DNA of 64,000 nt from an uncultured Clostridia bacterium (GTDB taxonomy: Bacteria > Bacillota > Clostridia > Christensenellales > Borkfalkiaceae): positions 1 to 64,000 of the forward strand of contig CAJFTM010000048.1 of NCBI GenBank assembly GCA_904419945.1, read 5' to 3'. The notes below the pieces were generated by a model, which saw nothing but the letters and a program-made list of their open reading frames with translations, made no database searches and was not told the origin of the DNA. Within the stretch, counting starts at the first letter, position 1, and each line of letters opens with the position of its first letter. Of the stretch, positions 51,183 through 61,164 are shown one piece after another. The translations under genes were made by a program, and so were the position numbers.

Positions 51183-52667
51183 TTAAAACCCGTATAGATC
51201 TTTACTGCCATATTCCGGCTCACAGGTCAGGCGGATCCCCAATTTCCTCATGACGGACTGATCAGCCTCCGGCAAAATACAAGAAGAATGAGCTTCACAG
51301 TCGCGCAGACGCACGAGCATACTCATAGCTTTTTCCGCGATTGGATTCGTTGCCGCACAAATCGAAAGGGCCGTCAAAACATCCCCAAGACTGAGCTTCA
51401 CCTTATCCTCTCGCAATACATCCTTTTTTAATCCTATGATGGGCGATAAAACGATAGGTGAAAGCAGCAACATATCGTCTGCAATCCTTGACAGCGTTTT
51501 GATCGCATTCAGTACGGCACTCGCACACGCTGTCATCAACTTATTTGATTTCCCCGTTACAAAGACGCCGTCTTCTAACTCCAAGGCAACAGCTGCACAA
51601 CCTGCTGTTTCCGCTTTCTCCAAAGCCGGTTTTACAACGGCACGGTCATTCACGGAAAGCTTGTTCTCATTCATCAACAAGCGAATCCTCTCGACCGTTT
51701 CTTTGGTGCAGTTACCCATCTTATAATCGCACTCTGCCTTATAATAGCGCCGAACGATCTCCTGCCGCGCAGCTTGTCGGACCGTTTCGTCATCAAAAAT
51801 GCCAAAACCGGCCATATTGACTCCCATATCCGTCGGCGATTGATAGATCCCTTCATCCCCCGTTATTTTCGCCAAAATCGAACGCACGATCGGGAAGCAT
51901 TCAATATCTCGATTATAATTTACGGTCGTTTCGCCGTACGCCTCTAAATGATAAGGATCAATCATATTAATGTCGCCCAAATCAGCCGTTGCCGCTTCAT
52001 ACGCGACGTTGACAGGATGACGCAATGGCAAGTTCCAAATTGGAAAAGTTTCAAACTTCGCATATCCGGCCCGCACACCCCTCTTATATTCATGATACAA
52101 TTGAGACAAGCACGTTGCCAATTTCCCGCTGCCGGGGCCCGGAGCCGTCACAACAACGAGCGGTTTTGTCGTCTCGATATAAGGATTTGCTCCATATCCC
52201 TCATCTGAAACGATGATATCAACTTCTGTCGGATATCCCTTTGTTTTATGATGAATATACGTTCGCAAGCCATGGTTTTTCAGTTTATTGATAAATTTAT
52301 CGGCCGCCGGCTGTCCTAAATACTGTGTCACAACGACGCTATTCATGTTTAGGCCAAGCCCGCGCAATTTATCGATCAAGCGCAGTACATCCGTACCATA
52401 CGGGATCCCGAAATCTGCGCGAATCTTATTGCGTTCAAGATCTGCACCACTGATCACAAAAATAATTTCTGACTGCTCCTTCAAAGTCAAAAGGATACGG
52501 CATTTTGCATCGCTCTCAAATCCGGGTAAAACCCTACAGGCGTGCATATCATCGAACAGTTTCCCGCCAAATTCTAAATACAACTTATTATCAAATTTGC
52601 GGATGCGTTCCAAGATTTTTTCGCTCTGCAGCTGGATATACCGATCGTTATCAAAACCTTTTTTCAT
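51183..52667 (-). CDS. DUF1846 family protein
   Basis: A 494-residue protein matching DUF1846 throughout (start KGFDNDRYIQLQSEKILERI; middle VTAPGPGSGKLATCLSQLYHEYKRG; later SPTDMGVNMAGFGI). The GPGSGK segment resembles a phosphate-binding loop. Typical length is 490-510. Members occur in many Firmicutes; I know of no firm function. It has its own promoter 33-61 bp upstream. Confidence 0.9.
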   Translation of the reverse strand: MKKGFDNDRYIQLQSEKILERIRKFDNKLYLEFGGKLFDDMHACRVLPGFESDAKCRILLTLKEQSEIIFVISGADLERNKIRADFGIPYGTDVLRLIDKLRGLGLNMNSVVVTQYLGQPAADKFINKLKNHGLRTYIHHKTKGYPTEVDIIVSDEGYGANPYIETTKPLVVVTAPGPGSGKLATCLSQLYHEYKRGVRAGYAKFETFPIWNLPLRHPVNVAYEAATADLGDINMIDPYHLEAYGETTVNYNRDIECFPIVRSILAKITGDEGIYQSPTDMGVNMAGFGIFDDETVRQAARQEIVRRYYKAECDYKMGNCTKETVERIRLLMNENKLSVNDRAVVKPALEKAETAGCAAVALELEDGVFVTGKSNKLMTACASAVLNAIKTLSRIADDMLLLSPIVLSPIIGLKKDVLREDKVKLSLGDVLTALSICAATNPIAEKAMSMLVRLRDCEAHSSCILPEADQSVMRKLGIRLTCEPEYGSKDLYGF

Positions 52668-52699
52668 TCGTATCTGTTCCTCGCGTTCATTACTTTGCT

Positions 52700-52728
52700 A
52701 TTATACCATACCCAAAGCAAGAATGCAA
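52700..52728 (-). promoter_or_regulatory. DUF1846 gene promoter
   Basis: On the minus strand TTGCAT (52728-52723), a 17-bp spacer and TATAAT (52705-52700), the same boxes as the polA promoter. Confidence 0.75.
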
Positions 52729-53031
52729 CGGCACCGAAGAAAAAATTTCCCCTGAACCGATTTTTCTATTTCCTGTTTGCCTAAAAAATGCCCTTACAGT
52801 CGTCCACGGCATAACTAGCAAGCTGGCTTGAAGAGGTTCGTTTTTTCAATAAGTCGTTCCAGCATCAAACCAACGCTCAAGTCCACGCCCCACTCGCAGG
52901 TCTTATAGTTGTTATACATAGCATTAAACAAAGATGAACGGCCCGGTTATTGAACGGGCCGCCAATAATATCTATTACTTATAAAGACATCCATTAAAAA
53001 AGTTACTCGCTATAAAACGATTCGTGCCGAT
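52729..53031. other. Intergenic stretch with a hairpin and a doubtful 34-codon ORF
   Basis: Between lysA and the DUF1846 promoter. It holds a 7-bp CGGCCCG/CGGGCCG hairpin (52939-52961) that could end lysA transcripts, though without a good T run. A minus-strand ORF (52919-52815, starting MYNNYKTCEWGVDLSVGLML) has plausible composition but no ribosome site; it may be a gene remnant. Nothing else recognised. Confidence 0.4.
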
Positions 53032-54357
53032 CTAACGCAAGCGCTCAGGAACCACATCGTTTCTCACGAGATCCTCATAAGTTTGTGGTTTAACGATATA
53101 ATCAGCCTTTCCCTTCCACACAAGCACGACAGGCGGGATCAAATTGCGATTATAGTTGCTGGCCATTGAATAATTGTACGCCCCGGTAGACAAAATTGCT
53201 AAAATATCCCCGCTATGTGCGTGGGGCAACTGCGCATCGACGCAGATCAAATCACCGCTTTCACAACACTTTCCCGCAATTGAAACCGTCTCCGTTGCCG
53301 CTTCACGTGCACGATTGGCGAGAATCGGCGTGTATTTTGCTTGATAAAGCGCATAACGCGGATTCTCAAACATACCGCCATCAATCGCAATATATTTGCG
53401 TACCCCCGGAATTTCTTTGATATTGCCGACCGTATACAGCGTAACGCCAGCTTCGCCGACGATCGATCGCCCAGGTTCGACCAATAGATACGGGCGCTTA
53501 ATGCCGTATTCGTCCGCTTTTATTTTCAGTTCCGCAATGATCGCACGCAGATAATCCGCATACTCGCTTTTGGAAATTTTTGCGTCTCCATCCGCATACC
53601 AAATACCGTAGCCGCCACCGAGATTCAAGACATCCGCTTCAAATCCATGTACCTGTTTCATCTGCGCCATAAACACCAACATTTTATCGACCGCCGCCGT
53701 AAAAGACTGCTTTTCAAAAATCTGCGATCCGATATGACAATGAAAGCCGCGCAAATGCAAATTCTTTTTTGTCAGCGCATATACCGTCACCTTTTCGGCC
53801 GTACCGTCCGCAAAGGAAAAGCCAAATTTGCTATCCGTCTTCGCCGTTTGAATAAAATGATGCGTATGAGCCTCCACGCCCGGGTTGACGCGGATCAATA
53901 TATCCTGAACCTTCCCTCGGGCAGCACACAGAGCATCCAACTGATCGATTTCAGCGTACACATCGACTACAACCGTCCCGACGCCGCAATCCAAAGCATA
54001 CTCCAATTCGGACAATAACTTATTATTTCCATGCAAATAGATCCGATCAGCCGGAAATCCGGCCTTCATAGCCGTAAACAATTCGCCGCCGGAGACAACG
54101 TCGATGCCAATCTTTTCTTCTGCCACGATCTTATAAATGGCCATACAGGAAAACGCTTTGGATGCATACAAAACCATACCGTTTCCCTCATATTCCTGCT
54201 CAATCGTATCCCGATAAATGGAACACATATCGCGGATATATTTTTCATCCATTACATACAGCGGCGTCCCGTATGTTTTTGCTAACTCGACCGCATCTGC
54301 GCCACCGATCTCTAAATGTCCAGCCTCGTTGATGCGCAACGTATCTCTATTGTTCAT
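53032..54357 (-). CDS. lysA: Diaminopimelate decarboxylase
   Basis: A 441-residue PLP enzyme, fold type III. The PLP lysine is in VLYASKAFSC; HIGSQIF, LNLGGGYGIWY and EPGRSIVGEAG are the other cofactor and substrate segments. It converts meso-DAP to lysine. The ATG at 54357 follows GGGAGG by 7 bases; the frame is open 38 codons upstream but without a ribosome site. Last gene after the ACT-domain protein and the arylpyruvate oxidation genes, an unusual position for lysine synthesis. ddh lies 6 kb away. Confidence 0.95.
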   Translation of the reverse strand: MNNRDTLRINEAGHLEIGGADAVELAKTYGTPLYVMDEKYIRDMCSIYRDTIEQEYEGNGMVLYASKAFSCMAIYKIVAEEKIGIDVVSGGELFTAMKAGFPADRIYLHGNNKLLSELEYALDCGVGTVVVDVYAEIDQLDALCAARGKVQDILIRVNPGVEAHTHHFIQTAKTDSKFGFSFADGTAEKVTVYALTKKNLHLRGFHCHIGSQIFEKQSFTAAVDKMLVFMAQMKQVHGFEADVLNLGGGYGIWYADGDAKISKSEYADYLRAIIAELKIKADEYGIKRPYLLVEPGRSIVGEAGVTLYTVGNIKEIPGVRKYIAIDGGMFENPRYALYQAKYTPILANRAREAATETVSIAGKCCESGDLICVDAQLPHAHSGDILAILSTGAYNYSMASNYNRNLIPPVVLVWKGKADYIVKPQTYEDLVRNDVVPERLR

Positions 54358-54481
54358 GGAAAGCCTCCCGAGAAATTTCAGTCTTTCGCTCTCATAAGAA
54401 TAAATAATGAACACCGATTTCCGATTTAAGCGAAGTACTATGCCAGATATAATCTGCCTATAATCACACAAAATTTCAACA

Positions 54482-54904
54482 TTAGAGTATCTTTTCCGAA
54501 AGAAGTTTGATACCCTTTTCAGTCAATAACTGCAATGCCCGCTCAGTATCTTCTACGCGCATTAAAATCTTTGCGGAATTATGATTTGTCAAGACGAACG
54601 AATACAAGTATTCAATGTTGATATTGGCGGCCTCTATCAGAGCAATAACCTCAGCTAAGGAGTTTGGTTTATCTTCTACCTCCACCCCGATCAACTCGGT
54701 TATGCCTACAGTAAAGCCCTCACGCTTCAAAATTTCGTAAGCCTTCTCGTTATCGCGCGCAATAAAGCGCACAATGCCGAAATCTTTTGTATCTGCAATG
54801 GAAAGAGTTACAAAGTCAATGCCCTCTTTACCCAAAGCATGCGTAAGCTTATACAACCTGCCAGGCCGATTCTCCATAAATACTGAAAGCTGCTTGACCA
54901 ACAT
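54482..54904 (-). CDS. Tandem ACT-domain protein
   Basis: A 140-residue protein made of two ACT domains (about 1-68 and 69-140) with the ligand-loop pattern MENRPGRLYKL in the first and EDKPNSLAEV in the second. This type commonly neighbours phenylacetate-CoA ligase and indolepyruvate oxidoreductase genes and probably senses an aromatic amino acid. It lies 58 bp after paaK and before lysA. Confidence 0.9.
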   Translation of the reverse strand: MLVKQLSVFMENRPGRLYKLTHALGKEGIDFVTLSIADTKDFGIVRFIARDNEKAYEILKREGFTVGITELIGVEVEDKPNSLAEVIALIEAANINIEYLYSFVLTNHNSAKILMRVEDTERALQLLTEKGIKLLSEKIL

Positions 54905-54962
54905 ACGATTTTCCTCCTTATAATTTTTAGTTTCTCAAAATATCGATACACAAGGAATATTT

Positions 54963-56276
54963 TTATTCTCTGCGATCAATGACACGTACCGCTTTGCCTT
55001 CACTTCGCTGAATGGATCCGCTTTCGCACAACTTAATCCTTGCACTCAGCCCAATATAAGAATTGATCTCTGTTTCGACCTTCTTTTTGATCGACTCAAT
55101 ATCTGAAACCTTGTCCGGCGTCAAATTACCTGCCAATTCAATATCGATCTCGATCACATCCAGGTTATTGATACGATCGACATAAATCATATAATGCGGA
55201 GAAACTCCTGCCACATTCATGATCGCAGCCTCGATTTGCGACGGGAAAACATTCACTCCGCGAATGATCAGCATATCGTCTGAGCGGCCTTTGACTTTGC
55301 TCATCTTCACCGTCGTCCGCCCGCACGCACACTTTCCTTCCGTCAGTGTACATAAATCGCGCGTACGATATCGTATCAACGGCTGCCCCGTTTTAGTGAT
55401 CGTTGTAAAGACAAGTTCGCCCTCGCTTCCATAAGGCAGCGGTTCCAGCGTAACCGGATCAATGATTTCCGGAATAAAATGATCTTCCTGCACATGGCTT
55501 CCGTGTTTCTGCATGCACTCCATCGCCACACCGGGGCCGCTAATCTCAGAAAGCCCATAAATATCCAGCGCATCGATATGCAGCAGACGTTCTAATTCGT
55601 CACGCATCTGATATGTCCACGGTTCTGCCCCAAATGCGCCGCCGATCAGCGAAAAATCCTCAATATTCATGCCAGCTTTTTCGATCTCTGTACCGAGGAA
55701 AATGGCGTACGACGGTGTGCAACAAAGGTGTGTTGCACCAAAATCACGCAGCAGCGTCAATTGGCGTATCGTATTGCCGGCGCTTGCCGGAACAGTACTT
55801 GCCCCGATTTTTTGCGCGCCGTAATGCGCTCCCAACCCGCCCGTAAATAATCCATAACCATATGCGACATGTACGAGCGAATCCTTTGTAACCCCGGCCA
55901 TAGCGAGAGAGCGCGCAGCGACCTCTGCCCAAACATCGACATCGTTCTGCGTATACCCGACGACCGTCAGCTTGCCCGTAGTTCCGGACGAAGCATGCAC
56001 CTCGACAATATCGCGAGCCGGAGCTGAATAAAAACCAAATGGATATGCTTCGCGCAAATCATGTTTGACCGTAAACGGTAACTTCTGCAAGTCTGCAACA
56101 GACCGAATATCAGACGGTTTCAGTTTGCATGCATCCATTTTTGCACGATACGGTTTACAATGATTGTAAACCAACTCGACCGTCTTACGCAGACGTTCGC
56201 TCTGCAAATTTTCAAATTCAGAGCGCGAAAGGCACTCAATTTCCGGACGGTAAATGTAATCTTTTACTTTAGACAT
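54963..56276 (-). CDS. paaK: Phenylacetate-CoA ligase (copy 1)
   Basis: A 437-residue AMP-forming arylacetate-CoA ligase. The phosphate loop SSGTTGKLTVVGYT (about 93-106), YGLSEISGPG, the RYRTRD hinge segment and a C-terminal MLIIRGVNVFPSQIE domain are all present. It interconverts arylacetate and arylacetyl-CoA. Fourth gene of the paaK-iorA-iorB-paaK-ACT-lysA unit, paralogous to the copy at 58642. Confidence 0.93.
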   Translation of the reverse strand: MSKVKDYIYRPEIECLSRSEFENLQSERLRKTVELVYNHCKPYRAKMDACKLKPSDIRSVADLQKLPFTVKHDLREAYPFGFYSAPARDIVEVHASSGTTGKLTVVGYTQNDVDVWAEVAARSLAMAGVTKDSLVHVAYGYGLFTGGLGAHYGAQKIGASTVPASAGNTIRQLTLLRDFGATHLCCTPSYAIFLGTEIEKAGMNIEDFSLIGGAFGAEPWTYQMRDELERLLHIDALDIYGLSEISGPGVAMECMQKHGSHVQEDHFIPEIIDPVTLEPLPYGSEGELVFTTITKTGQPLIRYRTRDLCTLTEGKCACGRTTVKMSKVKGRSDDMLIIRGVNVFPSQIEAAIMNVAGVSPHYMIYVDRINNLDVIEIDIELAGNLTPDKVSDIESIKKKVETEINSYIGLSARIKLCESGSIQRSEGKAVRVIDRRE

Positions 56277-56304
56277 TCGTTCTCCCCTTTATTCTAAATC
56301 TCTT

Positions 56305-56865
56305 TTATACGGCATCATAGCCAAGTGCAAATGCTTTACGATTCATCTCGATCGTCTTCTGCGGTATACTGGACAGCAGCGCTTCTTCAAACCGATCACG
56401 GTCAAAGCCCAACTTTTTACAGAGTGCCCCCAACATGACTGAATTTGCCGACTTTGCGTTTCCTGCTTCGATCGCCAACTTCAGAGCATCGATGCCGGTA
56501 CCCTTTAATTGAGCTTCAATCCCCTTCGGATATTCTGCGGCGCCCGTCACTACGGGCATCGGCATGATTTCTTGTGTCGAATACAATACTTCGCCATTCG
56601 GCTTTAAATAATGCGCATAACGCAGGGCCTCTAACTTTTCAAAAGCGAGAATCAGATCAGCCCCGCCTTCATCAATGATCGGAGACGCGATTTTCTGTCC
56701 AATGCGCACGTATGTCATGACGCTGCCGCCGCGCTGCGCCATGCCATGCACCTCGCTCAGCTTGACATCATATCCGCCCTCAAGTGCGTATTTACCTAAA
56801 ACGCGGCTGGCAAGCAGCGTGCCTTGTCCACCGACACCGACGATTAAAATATCCAAACTTTTCAC
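56305..56865 (-). CDS. iorB: Indolepyruvate:ferredoxin oxidoreductase beta subunit
   Basis: A 186-residue gamma-domain subunit with GVGGQGTLLASRVL near the N-terminus and EVHGMAQRGG. With IorA it oxidises aryl-2-oxoacids to aryl-acetyl-CoA with ferredoxin as acceptor. The GTG at 56865 is chosen: it comes one base after the iorA stop and has GGGGAGGTG upstream; an in-frame ATG 34 codons earlier lies inside iorA. Confidence 0.93.
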   Translation of the reverse strand: MKSLDILIVGVGGQGTLLASRVLGKYALEGGYDVKLSEVHGMAQRGGSVMTYVRIGQKIASPIIDEGGADLILAFEKLEALRYAHYLKPNGEVLYSTQEIMPMPVVTGAAEYPKGIEAQLKGTGIDALKLAIEAGNAKSANSVMLGALCKKLGFDRDRFEEALLSSIPQKTIEMNRKAFALGYDAV

Positions 56866-56866
56866 G

Positions 56867-58585
56867 TTAGCGCACCTCCCCTTCGATCGCTCCAAATTTA
56901 CATACTCCTTTGCACAGGCCACATTCTGTACAAAGAGAAACATCGATGGTAATACCATCCTTGCCATTGACGATCGCCGGACACCCTAACTTTAAGCAAG
57001 CCTTACACTTTTTACACAGACCATTGACACGGAACCCATTGTACAGCTTTTTTGTCAGCAGTACACAGGGTTTTTTTGCAATAATGACAGAGACCTCGTC
57101 CTTTGCCAATTCCTCTTTCACTGCGCGCTCCATCTCCCCAAGATCGCCCGGATCGACAGTACGTACATTCGGAACACCGACGGCGCGGCAAACCTCAGCC
57201 AGATCCAATTCATAGGTCGGTTCATTTTTAATCGTCTTGCCCGTTGCCGGATGATTTTGATGTCCAGTCATCCCTGTCGTACGGTTATCTAAGATGATGA
57301 CCGTTATCGGCGCCTTATTGTATACAGCGTCGATCAAACCGGTTATCCCGCTGTGAATGAATGTCGAATCTCCAATGACAGCGACTGAATGTTTGTGCGC
57401 TTCCGGATCCGCCTTATCAAAGCCGATTGCCATGCCGATACTTGCGCCCATGCACACGACAGCGTCCATTGATCCGAGCGGAGGCACCGCCCCCAGTGTA
57501 TAACAACCGATATCACCTAAAACATTTAATTTCAGTTTAGACAGCACATAAAACACACCGCGATGCGGACAGCCCGCACAGAGAACCGGCGGACGAGCCG
57601 GGACCTGCGCCGCCGAAACAGAATCCGCCTCACCCAAAATACAACGGCGGATAAGATTCGCCGAAAACTCTCCGCACCGGGGGAAAAGATTTTTTCCTTC
57701 TACATTGATACCGTGCGCCTTAATCAACGTCTCGATATGAGGAGCCAATTCTTCTGCGACGACACAACGATCGACACTCGACGCAAATTTTTTGATCAAC
57801 TCATAAGGAAGCGGGTAGACCATTCCGAGCTTCAGCACGCTCGCATCCGGTAAAGCTTCTTTGACATACTCGTATACACCGCCGGAACAAATAATGCCGA
57901 GTTTGTTATCCCCCATTTCTATGCGATTGATCGATAAAGAATCCGCATCTACAGAAAGCTTTGCCATGCGTTCTTCCACGACCGTATGCTTGACGCGCGC
58001 ATTAGCAGGCATCATAACATATTTTGCTATATTCTTTTCATACGCACGGAGGGGAAGCTCCTGTCTTTCTCCCAATTCAACAAGGCTCTGCGAATGGGCG
58101 ACGCGCGTCGTCAAGCGCAAAATTACAGGCGTATCATATTGCTCGGAAAGATCAAAAGCAAGCTTAGTAAACTCTTTTGCCTCCATACTGTCCGACGGTT
58201 CCAATACGGGAACCTGCGCACTGACAGCCGTCACGCGCGTATCCTGCTCATTTTGAGAACTAAATACAGACGGATCATCCGCCACTGCCACAACCAAGCC
58301 TCCATTGACTCCGGTATAGGACGCTGTAAACAGCGGATCGCATGCAACATTCAAACCCACATGCTTCATAGAAACGATCGTGCGGGCACCGCGAACAGAT
58401 GCGCCGATACCAACTTCCATAGCAACTTTTTCATTCGGAGACCATTCGCTATATACGTCATCGTAACGCGCAAGTTCCTCCGTGATCTCTGTGGACGGAG
58501 TCCCCGGATAAGCGGCCGCCACCCGCACTCCGGCTTCCCAAGCACCTCTGGCGACGGCAAAATCTCCCAACAACAATTTTTTCAT
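56867..58585 (-). CDS. iorA: Indolepyruvate:ferredoxin oxidoreductase alpha subunit
   Basis: A 572-residue IorA: an N-terminal pyrimidine-like domain (AAYPGTPSTEITEELA), a middle transketolase C-like domain, a TPP domain (GDIGCYTLGAVPP, VIGDSTFIHSGI, DNRTTGMTGHQNHP) and a C-terminal ferredoxin domain with two [4Fe-4S] sets (CKKCKACLKLGC and CTECGLCKGVC). Slightly shorter than typical (about 590). It contains all catalytic parts except the gamma-like subunit, supplied by iorB. Confidence 0.95.
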   Translation of the reverse strand: MKKLLLGDFAVARGAWEAGVRVAAAYPGTPSTEITEELARYDDVYSEWSPNEKVAMEVGIGASVRGARTIVSMKHVGLNVACDPLFTASYTGVNGGLVVAVADDPSVFSSQNEQDTRVTAVSAQVPVLEPSDSMEAKEFTKLAFDLSEQYDTPVILRLTTRVAHSQSLVELGERQELPLRAYEKNIAKYVMMPANARVKHTVVEERMAKLSVDADSLSINRIEMGDNKLGIICSGGVYEYVKEALPDASVLKLGMVYPLPYELIKKFASSVDRCVVAEELAPHIETLIKAHGINVEGKNLFPRCGEFSANLIRRCILGEADSVSAAQVPARPPVLCAGCPHRGVFYVLSKLKLNVLGDIGCYTLGAVPPLGSMDAVVCMGASIGMAIGFDKADPEAHKHSVAVIGDSTFIHSGITGLIDAVYNKAPITVIILDNRTTGMTGHQNHPATGKTIKNEPTYELDLAEVCRAVGVPNVRTVDPGDLGEMERAVKEELAKDEVSVIIAKKPCVLLTKKLYNGFRVNGLCKKCKACLKLGCPAIVNGKDGITIDVSLCTECGLCKGVCKFGAIEGEVR

Positions 58586-58641
58586 AATAACCTCAACCTC
58601 TGTAGATAGTTTACGAACATCAAAAATGAATCGGTGCTCGA

Positions 58642-59934
58642 TTACTTTTTGCGCAAATCTGTTACGCGCTTAACTTTTCCTTCTGTGCGAGGGATGGAAA
58701 AAGGCTCGACGAGCTTGACCTTGACATCCAGTTGCAACACGACGCGCAAATTGTGCTTAATCTTTGCGACGAGTGCCTCTAATTTTGAATAATCGGTCAA
58801 AAGAGAGGCATCGTCGACCTCGACGCGTACCTCGATCGTATCCATATAATTGACGCGATCTACGACGATCTCATACATCTTTCCCAGCTCATCCATTCCC
58901 ATCAGCACACTTTCAATTTGCGACGGGAACACATTGACCCCGCGGATAATCAGCATATCATCCGTCCGTCCAATTACGCGCGACATGCGCGCAAGGGTGC
59001 GGCCGCAGCGACACGGCTCATATGTAATGGAAGTAATATCTTTTGTCCGATAGCGAAGAACCGGCATTCCTTCTTTTGTGAGCGTCGTAATGACCATCTC
59101 ACCGAGCTCGCCTTCTCCCTGTACTCGATTATGATCCATATCGATGATCTCAGGGTAGAACATATCCTCATTGATATGCATCCCCGCCTTCTCGCGGCAT
59201 TCGCCAGATACGCCAGGGCCGCCGACCTCGGTCAAACCATAATTTTCTGTCGGAAGCGCGCCAAAAAGTTTCTGCAATGCTTCATGCATCTCAGCGGTAG
59301 ACGCTTCAGCCCCCATGCAGACAAGGCGAATCTTTAAATCAGATAAAATCCCCTGTTTCTTTGCCGTCTCCGCAAGATACATTGCGTAACTCGGCGTTGC
59401 GATCAAAGCCGTTGCCCCGAAATCTTTCATCAACATTAACTGTCTTTCCGTATTGCCGGAAGAAACAGGAACGACTGTTGCCCCCAATTTTTCTACACCA
59501 TAGTGCAAGCCAAATCCGCCGGTAAACAACCCATACCCGAATGCGACATGAAAAATATCTTCATCCGTCGCTCCGGCCATCGTTAAAATACGCGCAATAC
59601 AGGTAGACCAATTATCCAAATCTCTGCGTGTATACCCCCCGACAACAGGTTTACCCGTCGTCCCGGAAGATGCGTGCAAACGGACGATTTTTTTCATCGG
59701 TACAGCAAACATTCCAAACGGATAATTTTCGCGCAAGTCATCTTTTGTCGTATAAGGGATCAATTCAATATCTTTCAATGTACGGATATGTTCCGGCCGC
59801 AAACCGATCTCATCAAACCGGCGACGATACATCGGAACATTTTCATAAGCATAATGCACCGTATATTTTAAGCGCTCTAATTGCATTTCGCGCAATGCTT
59901 TACGATCAATTTTCTCAATCTCGGGACTGAACAT
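58642..59934 (-). CDS. paaK: Phenylacetate-CoA ligase (copy 2)
   Basis: A 430-residue paralogue of the 54963 gene, with SSGTTGKPVVGGYT, YGLTEVGGPG, RYRTKD and the same C-terminal domain. First gene of the operon, with GGAGG before the ATG and a promoter about 50-80 bp upstream. Two ligases around one IorAB suggests different arylacetyl substrates (for example indole-, phenyl- or hydroxyphenyl-acetyl-CoA) or opposite directions. Confidence 0.93.
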   Translation of the reverse strand: MFSPEIEKIDRKALREMQLERLKYTVHYAYENVPMYRRRFDEIGLRPEHIRTLKDIELIPYTTKDDLRENYPFGMFAVPMKKIVRLHASSGTTGKPVVGGYTRRDLDNWSTCIARILTMAGATDEDIFHVAFGYGLFTGGFGLHYGVEKLGATVVPVSSGNTERQLMLMKDFGATALIATPSYAMYLAETAKKQGILSDLKIRLVCMGAEASTAEMHEALQKLFGALPTENYGLTEVGGPGVSGECREKAGMHINEDMFYPEIIDMDHNRVQGEGELGEMVITTLTKEGMPVLRYRTKDITSITYEPCRCGRTLARMSRVIGRTDDMLIIRGVNVFPSQIESVLMGMDELGKMYEIVVDRVNYMDTIEVRVEVDDASLLTDYSKLEALVAKIKHNLRVVLQLDVKVKLVEPFSIPRTEGKVKRVTDLRKK

Positions 59935-59982
59935 GATTTCCTCCGCCTTAGGGATTATTCCAAAAATGAATTGTCATTATTT

Positions 59983-60011
59983 ATTTTATCACATTTCCAT
60001 CTCTGTTGCAA
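59983..60011 (-). promoter_or_regulatory. Promoter of the paaK-ior operon
   Basis: On the minus strand TTGCAA (60011-60006), a 17-bp spacer and TAAAAT (59988-59983). Confidence 0.7.
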
Positions 60012-60042
60012 TCCTTTCGTCAAAGTTCCCAAGATTTCACGC

Positions 60043-60078
60043 AAAAAAGAAGAGCTGTTCCGCAAGGCCAGCCCTTCT
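60043..60078 (-). terminator. ddh terminator
   Basis: A 10-bp stem AGAAGGGCTG/CAGCTCTTCT (60078-60048, one G-U) followed on the minus strand by a T5 run; it lies just after the ddh stop and before the ior operon promoter. Confidence 0.85.
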
Positions 60079-60099
60079 TAATCAAAATGACTCTTCGGA

Positions 60100-61080
60100 T
60101 CAAAGCAGTTGGCGGCGCTGTTCCTCTTCCGAAAGGGGACTTAAATACTTCGGCGCAATATCAAATGCAGTGAAAGCCCCTGCCTTTCCCTCGTTTGCCA
60201 AGCGACCGACTGCTCGCGCATATGCCACTAAAACGCTTGAGGTAAATTCCGGATTGCTGTCTAACTTCAAAGAAAATTCCATTAAAAAACGGTTTCCCGC
60301 AGCAGATTTTCCGGAACGCAAGACAAATCCGCCATGAGGGATCCCTGCATGATCGCGCAAAAGCTCCTCTTCGGAAATAAAATGCACCGTCGTATCATAA
60401 TCGGCAAAATAATCCGGCATCGTCTTAATATCATGTTCGATGCGTGCAAGGTCCGCACTCTCTTCCGCTACGACATAGCACTCGCGCGTATGCTTTTCAC
60501 GGGTGGTCAATTCCGGCTCCTCTCCCGCTCGAACACGGCGGAGAGCTTCTTCTACTGGAACGGTATATTGACGCGCATCCTTGACCCCATGCACGCGCCG
60601 AATGGCATCGCTATGTCCTTGACTGACGCCCTTCCCCCAAAAAGTATATGTTGAACCTTCTGCAAGAGCGGAATCAAAATAAATCCTGGCAAGAGAAAAG
60701 AGACCCGGATCCCATCCGATACTCATCGCGCCGACATGCCCCGCCTCTTTCGCCGCCGCATTCAATCTATCATAATATTCCGGAATGTGCGCATGCGTAT
60801 CAAAACTATCCACTGTATTGAACAAGCGCACTACCTCTACCGACTGACGAGGCAAATCTGTTGCGCTCCCGCCGCACAAGATCATGACATCGATCTTGCC
60901 GACATAATCGCTCAATGCATCCATCCGCTCCACTTTCACCGGCAATATGGGCTCTACTGTTGCAGGGTCTCTGCGCGTAAAAACGGCAACGACCTCTAAA
61001 TCCTCATTTTGTTCGGCCGCATATTGCACGCCGCGGCCCAAATTGCCATAGCCAACAATTCCGATTCGAATCTTGTTCAT
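60100..61080 (-). CDS. ddh: meso-Diaminopimelate dehydrogenase
   Basis: A 326-residue Ddh. It begins with the Rossmann motif GIVGYGNLGRGV and NADPH-contacting FTRR; CGGSATDLP, DSFDTHAHIPEY and SIGWDPGLFSL are characteristic of this family. It makes meso-DAP from tetrahydrodipicolinate in one NADPH-dependent step, bypassing the acylated intermediates. Monocistronic, ended by a terminator. Confidence 0.95.
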   Translation of the reverse strand: MNKIRIGIVGYGNLGRGVQYAAEQNEDLEVVAVFTRRDPATVEPILPVKVERMDALSDYVGKIDVMILCGGSATDLPRQSVEVVRLFNTVDSFDTHAHIPEYYDRLNAAAKEAGHVGAMSIGWDPGLFSLARIYFDSALAEGSTYTFWGKGVSQGHSDAIRRVHGVKDARQYTVPVEEALRRVRAGEEPELTTREKHTRECYVVAEESADLARIEHDIKTMPDYFADYDTTVHFISEEELLRDHAGIPHGGFVLRSGKSAAGNRFLMEFSLKLDSNPEFTSSVLVAYARAVGRLANEGKAGAFTAFDIAPKYLSPLSEEEQRRQLL

Positions 61081-61164
61081 GAATATTTACCTCTCAAATT
61101 GATTAAAAACCGAGAACCGCACCCAAAAACAAGTGCCAATCCCTTCACTTCTTGCACAAAGAAT

